From assembly GCA_963834515.1 (NCBI GenBank), contig CAWICB010000005.1, positions 310,001 through 374,000 on the forward strand: a DNA stretch of 64,000 bases. The letters run 5' to 3'. Position numbers and translations under genes: made by a program. A model generated the notes under the pieces. That model was given only the letters and a program-made list of their open reading frames with translations. It made no database searches and was not told the origin of the DNA. The number at the start of each line of letters is the position of its first letter. Position 1 is the first letter of the stretch. This DNA is from RYN-230 sp963834515 (GTDB lineage Bacteria > Actinomycetota > Actinomycetes > Streptosporangiales > Streptosporangiaceae). Positions 7,909 to 15,900 of this stretch are shown here, piece after piece.

Positions 7909-8031
7909 TCCAGTCCTTAAGCTGCTGGGGACATCGGGGTCCGCTTCCCCGCACCGAGTATGACACAGACTCACTTATCCGGACGGCCGTTCGCCACGGA
8001 TACGCGGCTAATCTGGACCGCCCCGGGTGCG

Positions 8032-8078
8032 TGGCCAACCGGGACCAGCCCCCGCGTGCCTGGCCAACCGGGACCAGC
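8032..8078. repeat. 18-bp direct repeat in the oxidoreductase promoter region
   Basis: TGGCCAACCGGGACCAGC occurs twice, at 8032-8049 and 8061-8078, with a 29-bp period and the second copy ending 16 bp before the start codon. It could be a duplicated regulatory site or simple tandem duplication. Confidence 0.6.
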
Positions 8079-8094
8079 GGCTAAGGTGCGGCCC

Positions 8095-9063
8095 ATGTTC
8101 GCTGTGACTGCCGCACGGATCGACCCGGACGCCCCACTGGCCGGCCTGGAGCTCGGAGAGCACGCGGACCCGGTGCCGGAGCCGGGCTGGACTACGGTCA
8201 CCGTACGGGCCGCCGCCCTCAACCACCACGACCTGTGGAGCCTGCGCGGCGTTGGCCTGGCTGCCGACCGGCTGCCCATGGTGCTGGGCTGTGACGCCGC
8301 CGGGGTGGACGAGGACGGCCACGAGGTGGTCGTGCACTCGGTGGTCGGCGACCCGGCGCGGGGCGACGGGGATGAGACGCTCGATCCGGGGCGGTCGCTG
8401 CTGTCCGAGCGCTACGACGGCACGTTCGCCGAGCGGCTGGCCGTGCCCCGGCGCAACCTGGTGCCCAAGCCCGCCGCGCTGTCCTTCGAGGAAGCCGCCT
8501 GCCTGCCGACCGCGTATCTCACCGCCTACCGGATGCTGTTCGATAAGGCCGGCCTGCAGCCCGGGTCCACCGTGCTGGTGCAGGGCGCGGGCGGCGGCGT
8601 GGCCACCGCACTGATCCTGCTGGGCCGGGCCGGGGGTTTCCGGGTGTGGGCCACCAGCCGTAGCGAGGAAAAGCGGGACCGGGCCCTGGAACTCGGCGCC
8701 GACCAGGTGTTCCCGGACGGCGCCCGGCTGCCGGAGCGGGTCGATGCGGTGCTGGAAACGGTCGGCGAGGCGACCTGGGCGCACTCGCTGCGCTCGCTGC
8801 GGCCCGGCGGCCGGATCGTGATCTCCGGGGCGACCAGTGGCGCGGTCCCGCCGGCCGACCTGAACCGGGTGTTCTTCCTGCAGCTGTCGGTCGTCGGGTC
8901 GACCATGGGCACTCGCGCCCAGCTTGGCCGGCTGACCCACTTCCTTGAGCAGACCGGGCTGCGGCCCAAGATCGACCGGGTACTGCCGCTGACCGAGGCA
9001 CGGGACGGCTTCGCCGCGATGATCAGCGGCGACCTGTTCGGCAAGGTCGTGTTCACGGTTTAG
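8095..9063 (+). CDS. MDR-family zinc-type alcohol dehydrogenase / quinone oxidoreductase
   Basis: 322 residues. The GroES-like N-half contains ALNHHDLWSLRG and VLGCDAAGV; the Rossmann half contains VLVQGAGGGVATALILLGRAGG. This is the medium-chain dehydrogenase/reductase pattern with NAD(P)H binding. The four structural-zinc cysteines of classical alcohol dehydrogenases are absent, so a quinone or enone reductase role is more likely than alcohol oxidation. ATG 8095 has AAGGTG 6 nt upstream and yields a product starting MFAVTAARID; an upstream frame to 7960 would cross the promoter. The stop codon directly abuts a repeat/terminator element. Confidence 0.8.
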   Translation: MFAVTAARIDPDAPLAGLELGEHADPVPEPGWTTVTVRAAALNHHDLWSLRGVGLAADRLPMVLGCDAAGVDEDGHEVVVHSVVGDPARGDGDETLDPGRSLLSERYDGTFAERLAVPRRNLVPKPAALSFEEAACLPTAYLTAYRMLFDKAGLQPGSTVLVQGAGGGVATALILLGRAGGFRVWATSRSEEKRDRALELGADQVFPDGARLPERVDAVLETVGEATWAHSLRSLRPGGRIVISGATSGAVPPADLNRVFFLQLSVVGSTMGTRAQLGRLTHFLEQTGLRPKIDRVLPLTEARDGFAAMISGDLFGKVVFTV

Positions 9064-9086
9064 CCCCGGGGGACGACCCCCCGGAA
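9061..9086. terminator. Stop-adjacent GC hairpin (short copy of the dispersed repeat)
   Basis: Right after the stop TAG comes CCCCGGGGGACGACCCCCCGGA, given in two parts: a CCGGGGG arm, an ACGA loop and a CCCCCGG arm. The same stop-plus-hairpin arrangement occurs after the serpin gene at 22610. It lies between two convergent genes and probably terminates both. Confidence 0.65.
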
Positions 9087-9088
9087 TG

Positions 9089-10300
9089 TTACTGCTGGTA
9101 GCTCTCCAGGAACGTGGCCAGCCGGCCGATGGCGTCGTCCAGCACGTCGACCCCGGCCAGGAACACCAGCCGCAGGTGGTCCGGCGTGTCCAGGTTGAAC
9201 CCGGTGCCATGGGACAGCAGCAGGTGCTGCTGTTCCAGCAGGTCGATGACGAGCTGCTGGTCGTCCGAGATCTTGTACACGTCCGGGTCCAGCCGGGGGA
9301 ACACGTACAGCGCGCCGGCCGGCCGGACGCAGTCCACGCCTGGGATCTCACCCAAACGGCGCCAGGCGTGGTCCCGCTGATCCCGCAGTCGGCCGCCCGG
9401 CTGGAGCAGGGCGGTGATGCTCTGCAGCCCGCCGAGCGCGGTCTGGATCGCGTGCTGGGCCGGCACGTTCGGGCACATCCGCATGTTGGCCAGCAGTTCC
9501 AGGCCCTCCAGGTAGTCCGCCGCCTCTCGGCGCGGCCCGCTGACCACCAGCCAGCCGGACCGGAAACCCGGCGCCCGGTACGTCTTGGACAGCCCGGACA
9601 TGGTCAGCACGACCAGGTCGGGGGCGAGCGCGGCGGCCGATTCGTGCACCGCGCCGTCGTAGAGGATCTTGTCGTAGATCTCGTCGGCCAGCACCAGCAG
9701 GCCATGCGTGCGGGCCAGGCCGAGCAGTTCCTGCAGGGTGTCCCGGGAGTAGACGGCCCCGGTCGGGTTGTTCGGGTTGATGATCACCAGCGCCTGGGTG
9801 TCCGGGGTGATCTTCGCCGCGACGTCGTCCAGGTCCGGTGCCCAGCCGGCCCGCTCGTCGCACCGGTAGTGCGCGGCCCGGCCGCCGCACAGGTTGACCG
9901 CGCCGGTCCACAGCGGGTAGTCCGGGCTCGGCACCAGGACCTCGTCGCCCGGGTCGAGCAGCGCCTGCAGCGCCATCACGATCAGCTCGGACACCCCGTT
10001 GCCCAGGTAGACGTCATCGGGGGTGACATCGGGCACGCCGAGCGTCCGGTAGTACTGGGCCACCGCCAGCCGCGCTGGGTAGATGCCGCGCGCGTCGCTG
10101 TACCCCTGGGCGTCGCCGATGTTCTGCACTAGGTCGTGCACCACGCTGTCCGGGGCGTGCAGGCCGAACGGTGCGGTGTTGCCGATGTTCAGCTTGAGGA
10201 TCTGGTGCCCTTCGGCTTCCAGCTGCCGGGCCCGGCGCAGCACCGGCCCACGGATGTCGTAGCGGACGTTGTTGAGCCTGCTGGCCTGTGGCACCGGCAC
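9089..10300 (-). CDS. Class I/II aminotransferase, AlaA/AspC-like (probable alanine transaminase)
   Basis: 403 residues, PLP fold type I. Landmarks are LKLNIGNTAPFGLHAP, the substrate/PLP segment YLGNGVSELI, NPNNPTGAVYS, ADEIYDKILYDG and the lysine motif LTMSGLSKTYRAPGFRSGW (Schiff-base Lys in SLSK-like GLSKTYR). It closely resembles mycobacterial Rv0337c and E. coli AlaA, which make alanine from pyruvate and glutamate. GTG 10300 is chosen for its excellent AGGAGG 7 nt upstream, although the frame extends to 10594. Convergent with the oxidoreductase gene. Confidence 0.85.
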   Translation of the reverse strand: MPVPQASRLNNVRYDIRGPVLRRARQLEAEGHQILKLNIGNTAPFGLHAPDSVVHDLVQNIGDAQGYSDARGIYPARLAVAQYYRTLGVPDVTPDDVYLGNGVSELIVMALQALLDPGDEVLVPSPDYPLWTGAVNLCGGRAAHYRCDERAGWAPDLDDVAAKITPDTQALVIINPNNPTGAVYSRDTLQELLGLARTHGLLVLADEIYDKILYDGAVHESAAALAPDLVVLTMSGLSKTYRAPGFRSGWLVVSGPRREAADYLEGLELLANMRMCPNVPAQHAIQTALGGLQSITALLQPGGRLRDQRDHAWRRLGEIPGVDCVRPAGALYVFPRLDPDVYKISDDQQLVIDLLEQQHLLLSHGTGFNLDTPDHLRLVFLAGVDVLDDAIGRLATFLESYQQ

Positions 10301-10452
10301 CGCGCTACCTCCTGATCCCCGGGCTGGTCCCGGACGGCCCGGGCCGGCGGTCGGCACGGTGTCGGTCACGGAGTGAGATTGCAGCCTATCCTTGCGCAGC
10401 CGCGACCCCGGCCGCCAACCGGTTTTCCGCGACCGCGGCGCCGGACACCGAA

Positions 10453-10499
10453 CAGCGCGGTGCATTTGTGGCCGCCGGTGACCACTTTTGCACCGCGCT
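10453..10499. repeat. 47-bp palindromic repeat, family AGCGCGGTGCATTT (copy 1)
   Basis: The left arm AGCGCGGTGCATTTGTGG is mirrored by a right arm whose complement reads AGCGCGGTGCAAAAGTGG, around an 11-bp centre. It lies just beyond the end of the PadR gene, upstream of the aminotransferase. A second near-complete copy is at 45736-45781 and a half copy at 37488-37503. Confidence 0.75.
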
Positions 10500-10505
10500 A
10501 GCGGG

Positions 10506-11801
10506 TTAGTTCTTGCCCGGGGGTGGCGGCGGGGGGTTCTTGGTGCCGAACACCTCGGCCTTGATCCGGTCCAGCGCGTCGTCCAGGATGCCACGCAGGT
10601 CCCCGGCGGCTTCCTCGCTGACCGCCTGTGCCTGGGCGGCCGCGGCCCGCAGTTCCCGGGTAAAGTGCCGGGCCAGCTGCTCCAGGTCGGGCAGCGCCCC
10701 GGGATCAGCCCAGCCGTGCGGCCCGCGGCGGCGGCCCGGCCAGTCCGCCCAGGCCTGCCAGTCCCAGCTGCCCCGGCCCCGGCCGCGCCGCGGGCCGCCC
10801 TGGTCCGGCTCCTCTTCGTCGCGCTCCTCGTTCAGCCGGTCCTGCTCCTCATCCAGCCGGTCCTGCTCCTCATCCAGCCGGTCCTGCTCCTCGCCCAGCC
10901 GGTCCTGCTCCTCGCCCAGCCGGTCCTGCTCGGTCTCCAGCCGCTCGGCCGCTGCGCCGTGGTCTTCGCCGGACCGGTCCTGCTCGCGGTCGAGCCGCTC
11001 CTGCTCGGCCGCCAGCCGGTCCTGCTCGGCCGCCAGCCGCTCCTGCTCGGCCGCCAGCCGCTCCTGCTCGGCGGCCAGCCGGTCGCGCTGCTGATCCAGC
11101 CGGGCCTGCTCGGCGTTCAGCCGGTCCTGCTCCCCGTCCAGCCGGGCCTGCTCGGACTCCACCCGGTTGGCCTGCTCACCGGCCGCGGCCGCCCAGGAGT
11201 CGGCCTGGCCCCGCGCCCGCCCGGGCCGCCCGGCTTCGGTGCGCTCCCGGCGGGCCGTGGCGCGTTCCCGGCGGGCCTGGTCCCGGGCCCGCCACGCCTC
11301 ATCCCGGGCCCGCCACACCTCGTCGCGCGCCCACCGGGCGTCCGGGCCGGGTCCGCGCCGGGTGCCGGGCGGCGGCCCACCGCGCCGGGTGCCGGGCGGC
11401 GGCCCACCGCGCCGCTGCATGTCCCGGGCCGCCCAGGTCAGTTCCTCCCGCAGGTTGCGCACGGTCTCCCGGACGTCCTCGGTGACCTCCCGGGCGATGT
11501 CCCGGACCGACGCGGTGATCTCCTCTTCCAGATCGTCGAGGTCCGCGGACCGGTTGCGCAGTTCTTCCCGGCCCTTGTCGGTGATCCGGTACACCTTCCT
11601 GCCGTCGGTCTCGTCGTGCGTGACCAGGCCTTCTTCCTCCAGCCGGGCCAGCCGCGGGTAGATGGTGCCGGGGGACGGCGCGTACACGCCCATGAACCGG
11701 TCCTGCAGCAGCCGGATCACCTCGTAGCCGTGCCGGGGTGACTCGTCGAGCAGCTTGAGCAGGTAGAGCCGGAGCCGGCCGTGCCGGAACACCGGGCTCA
11801 T
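10506..11801 (-). CDS. PadR-family regulator with a long heptad-repeat coiled-coil extension
   Basis: 431 residues, far longer than typical PadR proteins (about 110-190). Residues 1-90 are the winged helix: LYLLKLLDESPRHGYEVIRLL, then SPGTIYPRLARLEEEGLV and RKVYRITDKGREEL. Residues 90-125 are helical. A Gly/Pro linker repeats GGPPPGTRR. Residues about 213-333 are 7-residue repeats of the type EQDRLAA/EQDRLDE, an acidic/basic coiled coil interrupted near 276-286. A Trp-rich spacer and a final amphipathic segment (LARHFTRELRAAAAQ) end in a polyproline tail. It overlaps the upstream DUF4097 gene in an ATGA junction, so the two are co-translated. Likely an autoregulated repressor; what the coil does is unknown. 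Confidence 0.85.
   Translation of the reverse strand: MSPVFRHGRLRLYLLKLLDESPRHGYEVIRLLQDRFMGVYAPSPGTIYPRLARLEEEGLVTHDETDGRKVYRITDKGREELRNRSADLDDLEEEITASVRDIAREVTEDVRETVRNLREELTWAARDMQRRGGPPPGTRRGGPPPGTRRGPGPDARWARDEVWRARDEAWRARDQARRERATARRERTEAGRPGRARGQADSWAAAAGEQANRVESEQARLDGEQDRLNAEQARLDQQRDRLAAEQERLAAEQERLAAEQDRLAAEQERLDREQDRSGEDHGAAAERLETEQDRLGEEQDRLGEEQDRLDEEQDRLDEEQDRLNEERDEEEPDQGGPRRGRGRGSWDWQAWADWPGRRRGPHGWADPGALPDLEQLARHFTRELRAAAAQAQAVSEEAAGDLRGILDDALDRIKAEVFGTKNPPPPPPGKN
10803..11165 (-). repeat. 21-nt tandem repeats encoding heptads in the PadR gene
   Basis: About 16 units of 21 nt (CTCGGCCGCCAGCCGGTCCTG-type on the plus strand, varying by a few bases) encode the heptad coil. Adjacent units are nearly identical in DNA, which indicates recent duplication. 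Confidence 0.8.
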
Positions 11802-12631
11802 CGCGGCTCTCCCGCGGCCTGCCCCGCCGGGCCAGGCTCGTCCCGCTGCAGCAGCGTGACCTGGCCGGACATGGTGGTCACCGAAACCTTGCCGACGCCT
11901 TCGCCGCGGCCCAGCTGCCCGTTCAGCAAGGTGGCGCCGGGCTGCCGGCCGGGGCTGAGCTCACCGAACTCGCTCTGCACCCGCCCGGCCGTGGACCGCA
12001 GCGCGACCCAGGCGTTGGTCTGCGCCGGCAGCCGGATCGCGACTGCGCCGGATACCGTGCCGACCCGCAGCCGGGCCGCGCACTCCAGGTCGATGTCGGC
12101 GGTGACCCGGCCGCTTACCGTCTTGGCGTCCAGCTGGCCGACCGAGCCGTCGGCCAGGGTGAGGTCGCCGGACACCGAGTTGAAGCCGATCCGGCCGCCG
12201 ACCCCCTGCGCCTCGATATCGCCGGACACCGTGGTCGCCTCGACCGTGCCGGTCACGCCGTCCAGGGTGATGTTCCCGGATACGCTCTTGACCGACGTCT
12301 TGGTGGCGATCCCGGACACGATGGCGCCCGCGCTGACCACGCCCAGCTGGACCGGGCAGTCCTTGGGCACGGTGACCGTGATGGCCGCTGAATGCCGTTG
12401 TGGCCGCAGCCAGCCGAGCAGCCCGTCCCAGGTGAGGTCCTCGTAGCTCACGGTCAGGATGCCGTCCTCATGGCTGACCTGCAGCGGCTGGCCGGAGATG
12501 CGGTCGATGTCCAGGCACGACTTCTCGTCAGTGCTCAGCACGGCCACCGACCCGGAGATGGCCCGCACCCGCAGCGCGGTCACCTGGTCGAAGTCGAGCG
12601 TGGTCGGCGTGTCCACGGTCCAGTGTGGCAT
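11798..12631 (-). CDS. DUF4097-family beta-strand repeat protein
   Basis: 277 residues made largely of short repeated beta strands with the DUF4097 pattern: VKSVSGNITLDGV, ATTVSGDIEAQGV, FNSVSGDLTLADG, AKTVSGRVTADID, VGTVSGAVAIRLP, VTTMSGQVTLL. These build a right-handed beta-helix-like stack. No signal peptide or membrane helix is visible, so it appears cytoplasmic. ATG 12631 follows GGAGAGG by 8 nt. Its TGA overlaps the padR ATG, a coupling common for DUF4097-regulator operons. A PadR-type operator candidate lies just upstream, suggesting the pair is autoregulated. Molecular function of the family is not established. Confidence 0.85.
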   Translation of the reverse strand: MPHWTVDTPTTLDFDQVTALRVRAISGSVAVLSTDEKSCLDIDRISGQPLQVSHEDGILTVSYEDLTWDGLLGWLRPQRHSAAITVTVPKDCPVQLGVVSAGAIVSGIATKTSVKSVSGNITLDGVTGTVEATTVSGDIEAQGVGGRIGFNSVSGDLTLADGSVGQLDAKTVSGRVTADIDLECAARLRVGTVSGAVAIRLPAQTNAWVALRSTAGRVQSEFGELSPGRQPGATLLNGQLGRGEGVGKVSVTTMSGQVTLLQRDEPGPAGQAAGEPR

Positions 12632-12660
12632 CGTGCGGTCCTCTCCTGCGGTCCACACAA

Positions 12661-12700
12661 ACGATATATCGCGTTTCTCCAAAGTCAAGATGTATCGTGA
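12661..12700. promoter_or_regulatory. Candidate PadR operator upstream of the DUF4097-padR operon
   Basis: An AT-rich island in GC-rich DNA contains the palindrome CGATATATCG (12662-12671) and, 20 bp on, TGTATCGTGA. The half-sites ACGATA and TATCGT form an inverted pair 30-40 bp before the DUF4097 start. PadR proteins commonly bind AT-rich dyads in their own promoters; direct binding here is inference. Confidence 0.5.
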
Positions 12701-12721
12701 GCGGCTCACCAAGCCGCGAGG

Positions 12722-12901
12722 TCAGCCGCCGTCGTCGTCATCCAGCCGGGCCAGCCAGGTGGCCAGCCGGTCCACGGTCGCCTCGGACTCGGGGAACAGG
12801 TCGATGAACTCGGTGAGCCGCTCGGCCAGCCAGTTCAGGCTGACCTCGTCGGCGCCCCGCCGGGTCTGCAACTCCTCGATGCCACGGTCGGTGAAGTACA
12901 C
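12722..12901 (-). CDS. Small conserved acidic protein (DUF6104-like) downstream of kgd
   Basis: 59 residues starting MYFTDRGIEELQTRRGADE and ending in the acidic run ARLDDDDGG. The middle is helical (NWLAERLTEFIDLFPE). The GTG start at 12901 lies 3 nt after the kgd stop codon, with AGGA 9 nt upstream inside kgd, so it is co-transcribed and probably translationally coupled. A protein of this type is commonly found directly after the 2-oxoglutarate dehydrogenase gene in actinomycetes; its function is unknown. A role linked to Kgd is suggested only by position. Confidence 0.8.
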   Translation of the reverse strand: MYFTDRGIEELQTRRGADEVSLNWLAERLTEFIDLFPESEATVDRLATWLARLDDDDGG

Positions 12902-12904
12902 GGC

Positions 12905-15900
12905 TCAGTCCTGGGTGACAGCCTCGGCCACCACCTGCTGGTGCTCGGCCTTGTGCGCGGTGGCCGAGCCCACGGCCGGCGCCGAGCTGGCCGGCACCGA
13001 GACCCGGTTCAGCGGGCGCCCGATGATGCTGGGCAGCTTGAGCGCCATGGTCGGCCAGGCGCCCATGTTGGCGGGCTCTTCCTGGACCCAGACGATCTCC
13101 GCGCCGGCCGGGTAACGGCCCAGCTCCTCGAGCAGCTCGGCGTCCGGCACCGGGTACAGCCGCTCGATCCGGGCGATGGCGGTGTCCGTCCGGCCGTCCT
13201 TGTCCCGCCGCGCGGCCAGGTCGTAGTACACCTTGCCCGAGCACAGCAGCACCTTCCGCACGCCGGCCGGGTCCAGGTCTGCGGTATCCCCGATCACTGG
13301 GCGGAACGCCCCCTGGGCGAACTCGGATACCGGTGACGCGGCGTCCTTGAGGCGCAGCATCGACTTGGGCGTGAAGACCACCAGCGGGGTGTGCCGGCCG
13401 GACAGAGCCTGCCAGCGCAGCAGGTGGAAGTAGTTGCCCGGGGTGGTGGGCAGGGCCACGGTCATGTTGCCCTGGGCACACAGGCCGAGGAAGCGCTCGA
13501 TCCGGGCCGAGGAGTGGTCCGGGCCCTGGCCCTCGTAGCCGTGCGGCAGCAGCAGCACCACGCTGGACTGCTGGCCCCACTTCTGCTCGCCCGAGCTGAT
13601 GAACTCGTCCAGGATCGTCTGCGCGCCGTTGACGAAGTCGCCGAACTGGGCTTCCCAGCAGACCAGCGCGTCCGGCCGGGCCACCGAGTAGCCGTACTCG
13701 AAGCCGACCGCGGCGTACTCGGACAGCAGCGAGTCGTAGACGTGGAACCGCGCGGTCGGCGAGTTGAACGCGCGCAGCGGGGTGTGCTCCGCCCCGGTGT
13801 GCCGGTCCACCAGCACCGCGTGCCGCTGCCCGAACGTGCCGCGCCGGGTGTCCTGGCCGACCAGCCGGACCGGGTGCCCGTCCATCAGCACCGACCCGAA
13901 CGCCAGCATCTCGCCGGTGGCCCAGTCGATGGCGTTCTGCTCGACCATGGCCGCCCGGCGGGCCAGCAGCGGCTGCAGCCGCGGGTGCGGGGTGAAGCCT
14001 TCGGGCAGGTTGAGCTGGGTGTCCACGATCTGCTTGATGGCTTCCTCGGAGATCGCGGTCGGCGTGGCCAGGTGCACGATGGGGAACTGGGCCGTGGTGG
14101 CTGGCCGGACGACCGCGCCCGGGTCCATCGGCCGCTTGGCCGCCTCCCGGGTCTCGGTGAAGGCCCGCTCCAGGTGCTGCTGGTAGTCGCGCAGCGCCTG
14201 CTCAGCCTCTTCCATGGTGATGTCGCCCCGGCCGATCAGCGACTCGGTGTACAGCTTGCGGGTGGACCGCTTGGCGTCGATCAGGTCGTACATCAGCGGC
14301 TGGGTGAACGACGGGTTGTCCGCCTCGTTGTGCCCCCGCCGCCGGTAGCAGATCATGTCGATGACGACGTCCTTGCGGAACGTCTGCCGGTAGGCGAAGG
14401 CCAGCCTGCCGACCCGGACGACCGCCTCGGGGTCATCCCCGTTGACGTGGAAGATCGGCGCCTGGATCATCCGGGCCACGTCCGTGGAGTACACGCTGGA
14501 CCGGGACTCCGCGGGGGCGGTGGTGAAGCCGACCTGGTTGTTCACCACGATGTGCACGGTGCCGCCGGTCCGGTAGCCGCGCAGCTGGGACAGGTTCAGC
14601 GTCTCGGCGACCACGCCCTGGCCGGCGAACGCGGCGTCCCCGTGGATCAGCACGGGCAGCACCGTGAAGCCCGGCTCGCCCATGTCGATAACGTCCTGCT
14701 TGGCCCGGACCACGCCCTCGAGTACGGGGTCCACGGCTTCCAGGTGGCTCGGGTTGGCCACCAGGGACGTGGGGATCGTGGCGCCGTCGCTGGCGGTGAA
14801 CACACCGTCCGCGCCCAGGTGGTACTTGACGTCACCCGAACCGTGCGTGCTGCGCGGGTCCAGGTTGCCCTCGAACTCCTGGAAGATCTGCGCGTAGGAC
14901 TTGCCGATGATGTTGGCCAGCACGTTGAGCCGGCCCCGGTGCGCCATGCCCATCACGGCCTCATCCAGCGAGGCCTTCGCCGCCTCGGTGAGCACCGCGT
15001 CCACCAGCGGGATCAGCGACTCCGCGCCCTCCAGCGAGAACCGCCGCTGGCCCACGTACTTGGTCTGCAGGAACATCTCGAACGCCTCGGCCACGTTGAG
15101 CCGGGACAGGATCTGCACCTGCGCGTCATGCCCGGGCCGGTCGTGCGGCCGCTCGACCCGGGCCTGGATCCAGGCCCGCTCCTCCGGGTTCTGGATGTGC
15201 ATGTACTCCACGCCGACGGTGCGGCAGTAGGAGTCGCGCAGCACACCCAGGATCTCGCGCAGCTTCATCAGCGGCTTGCCGCCGAACCCGCCGGTGGCGA
15301 ACGTCCGCTCCAGGTCCCACAGGGTCAGCCCGTGCTGGTTGATGTCCAGGTCGGGGTGCCTGCGCTGCTTGTACTCCAGCGGGTCGGTGTCGGCCATCAG
15401 GTGGCCGCGCACGCGGTAGGCATGGATGAGCTCGTGCACCCGGGCCGACTTGGTGATGTCGTCCTCGTGCCCGGCCGGGATGTCCCGGACCCAGCGGACC
15501 GGCTCGTACGGGATGCGCAGCGCCTGGAACACGTCGTCCCAGAAGCCGTCCTCGCCCAGCAGCAGCGCGTGGATCCGGCGCAGGAACTCGCCGGACACCG
15601 CGCCCTGGATGATCCGGTGGTCGTAGGTGGAGGTCAGCGTGACCGCCTTGCTGATAGCCAGCCGGGTCATGGTCTCCTCGGCCGCGCCCTGGTAGGCGGC
15701 CGGGTACTCCATGGCGCCCACCCCGACGATGCAGCCCTGCCCGGCCATCAGCCGGGGCACCGAGTGCTCGGTGCCGATCGTGCCCGGGTTGGTCAGCGTG
15801 ATCGTGGTGCCGGCGAAGTCCGCTACGGCGAGCTTGCCGGTGCGGGCCCGGCGGACCACATCCTCGTAGGCCATCCAGAACTGGCGGAAGTCCATCGTCT

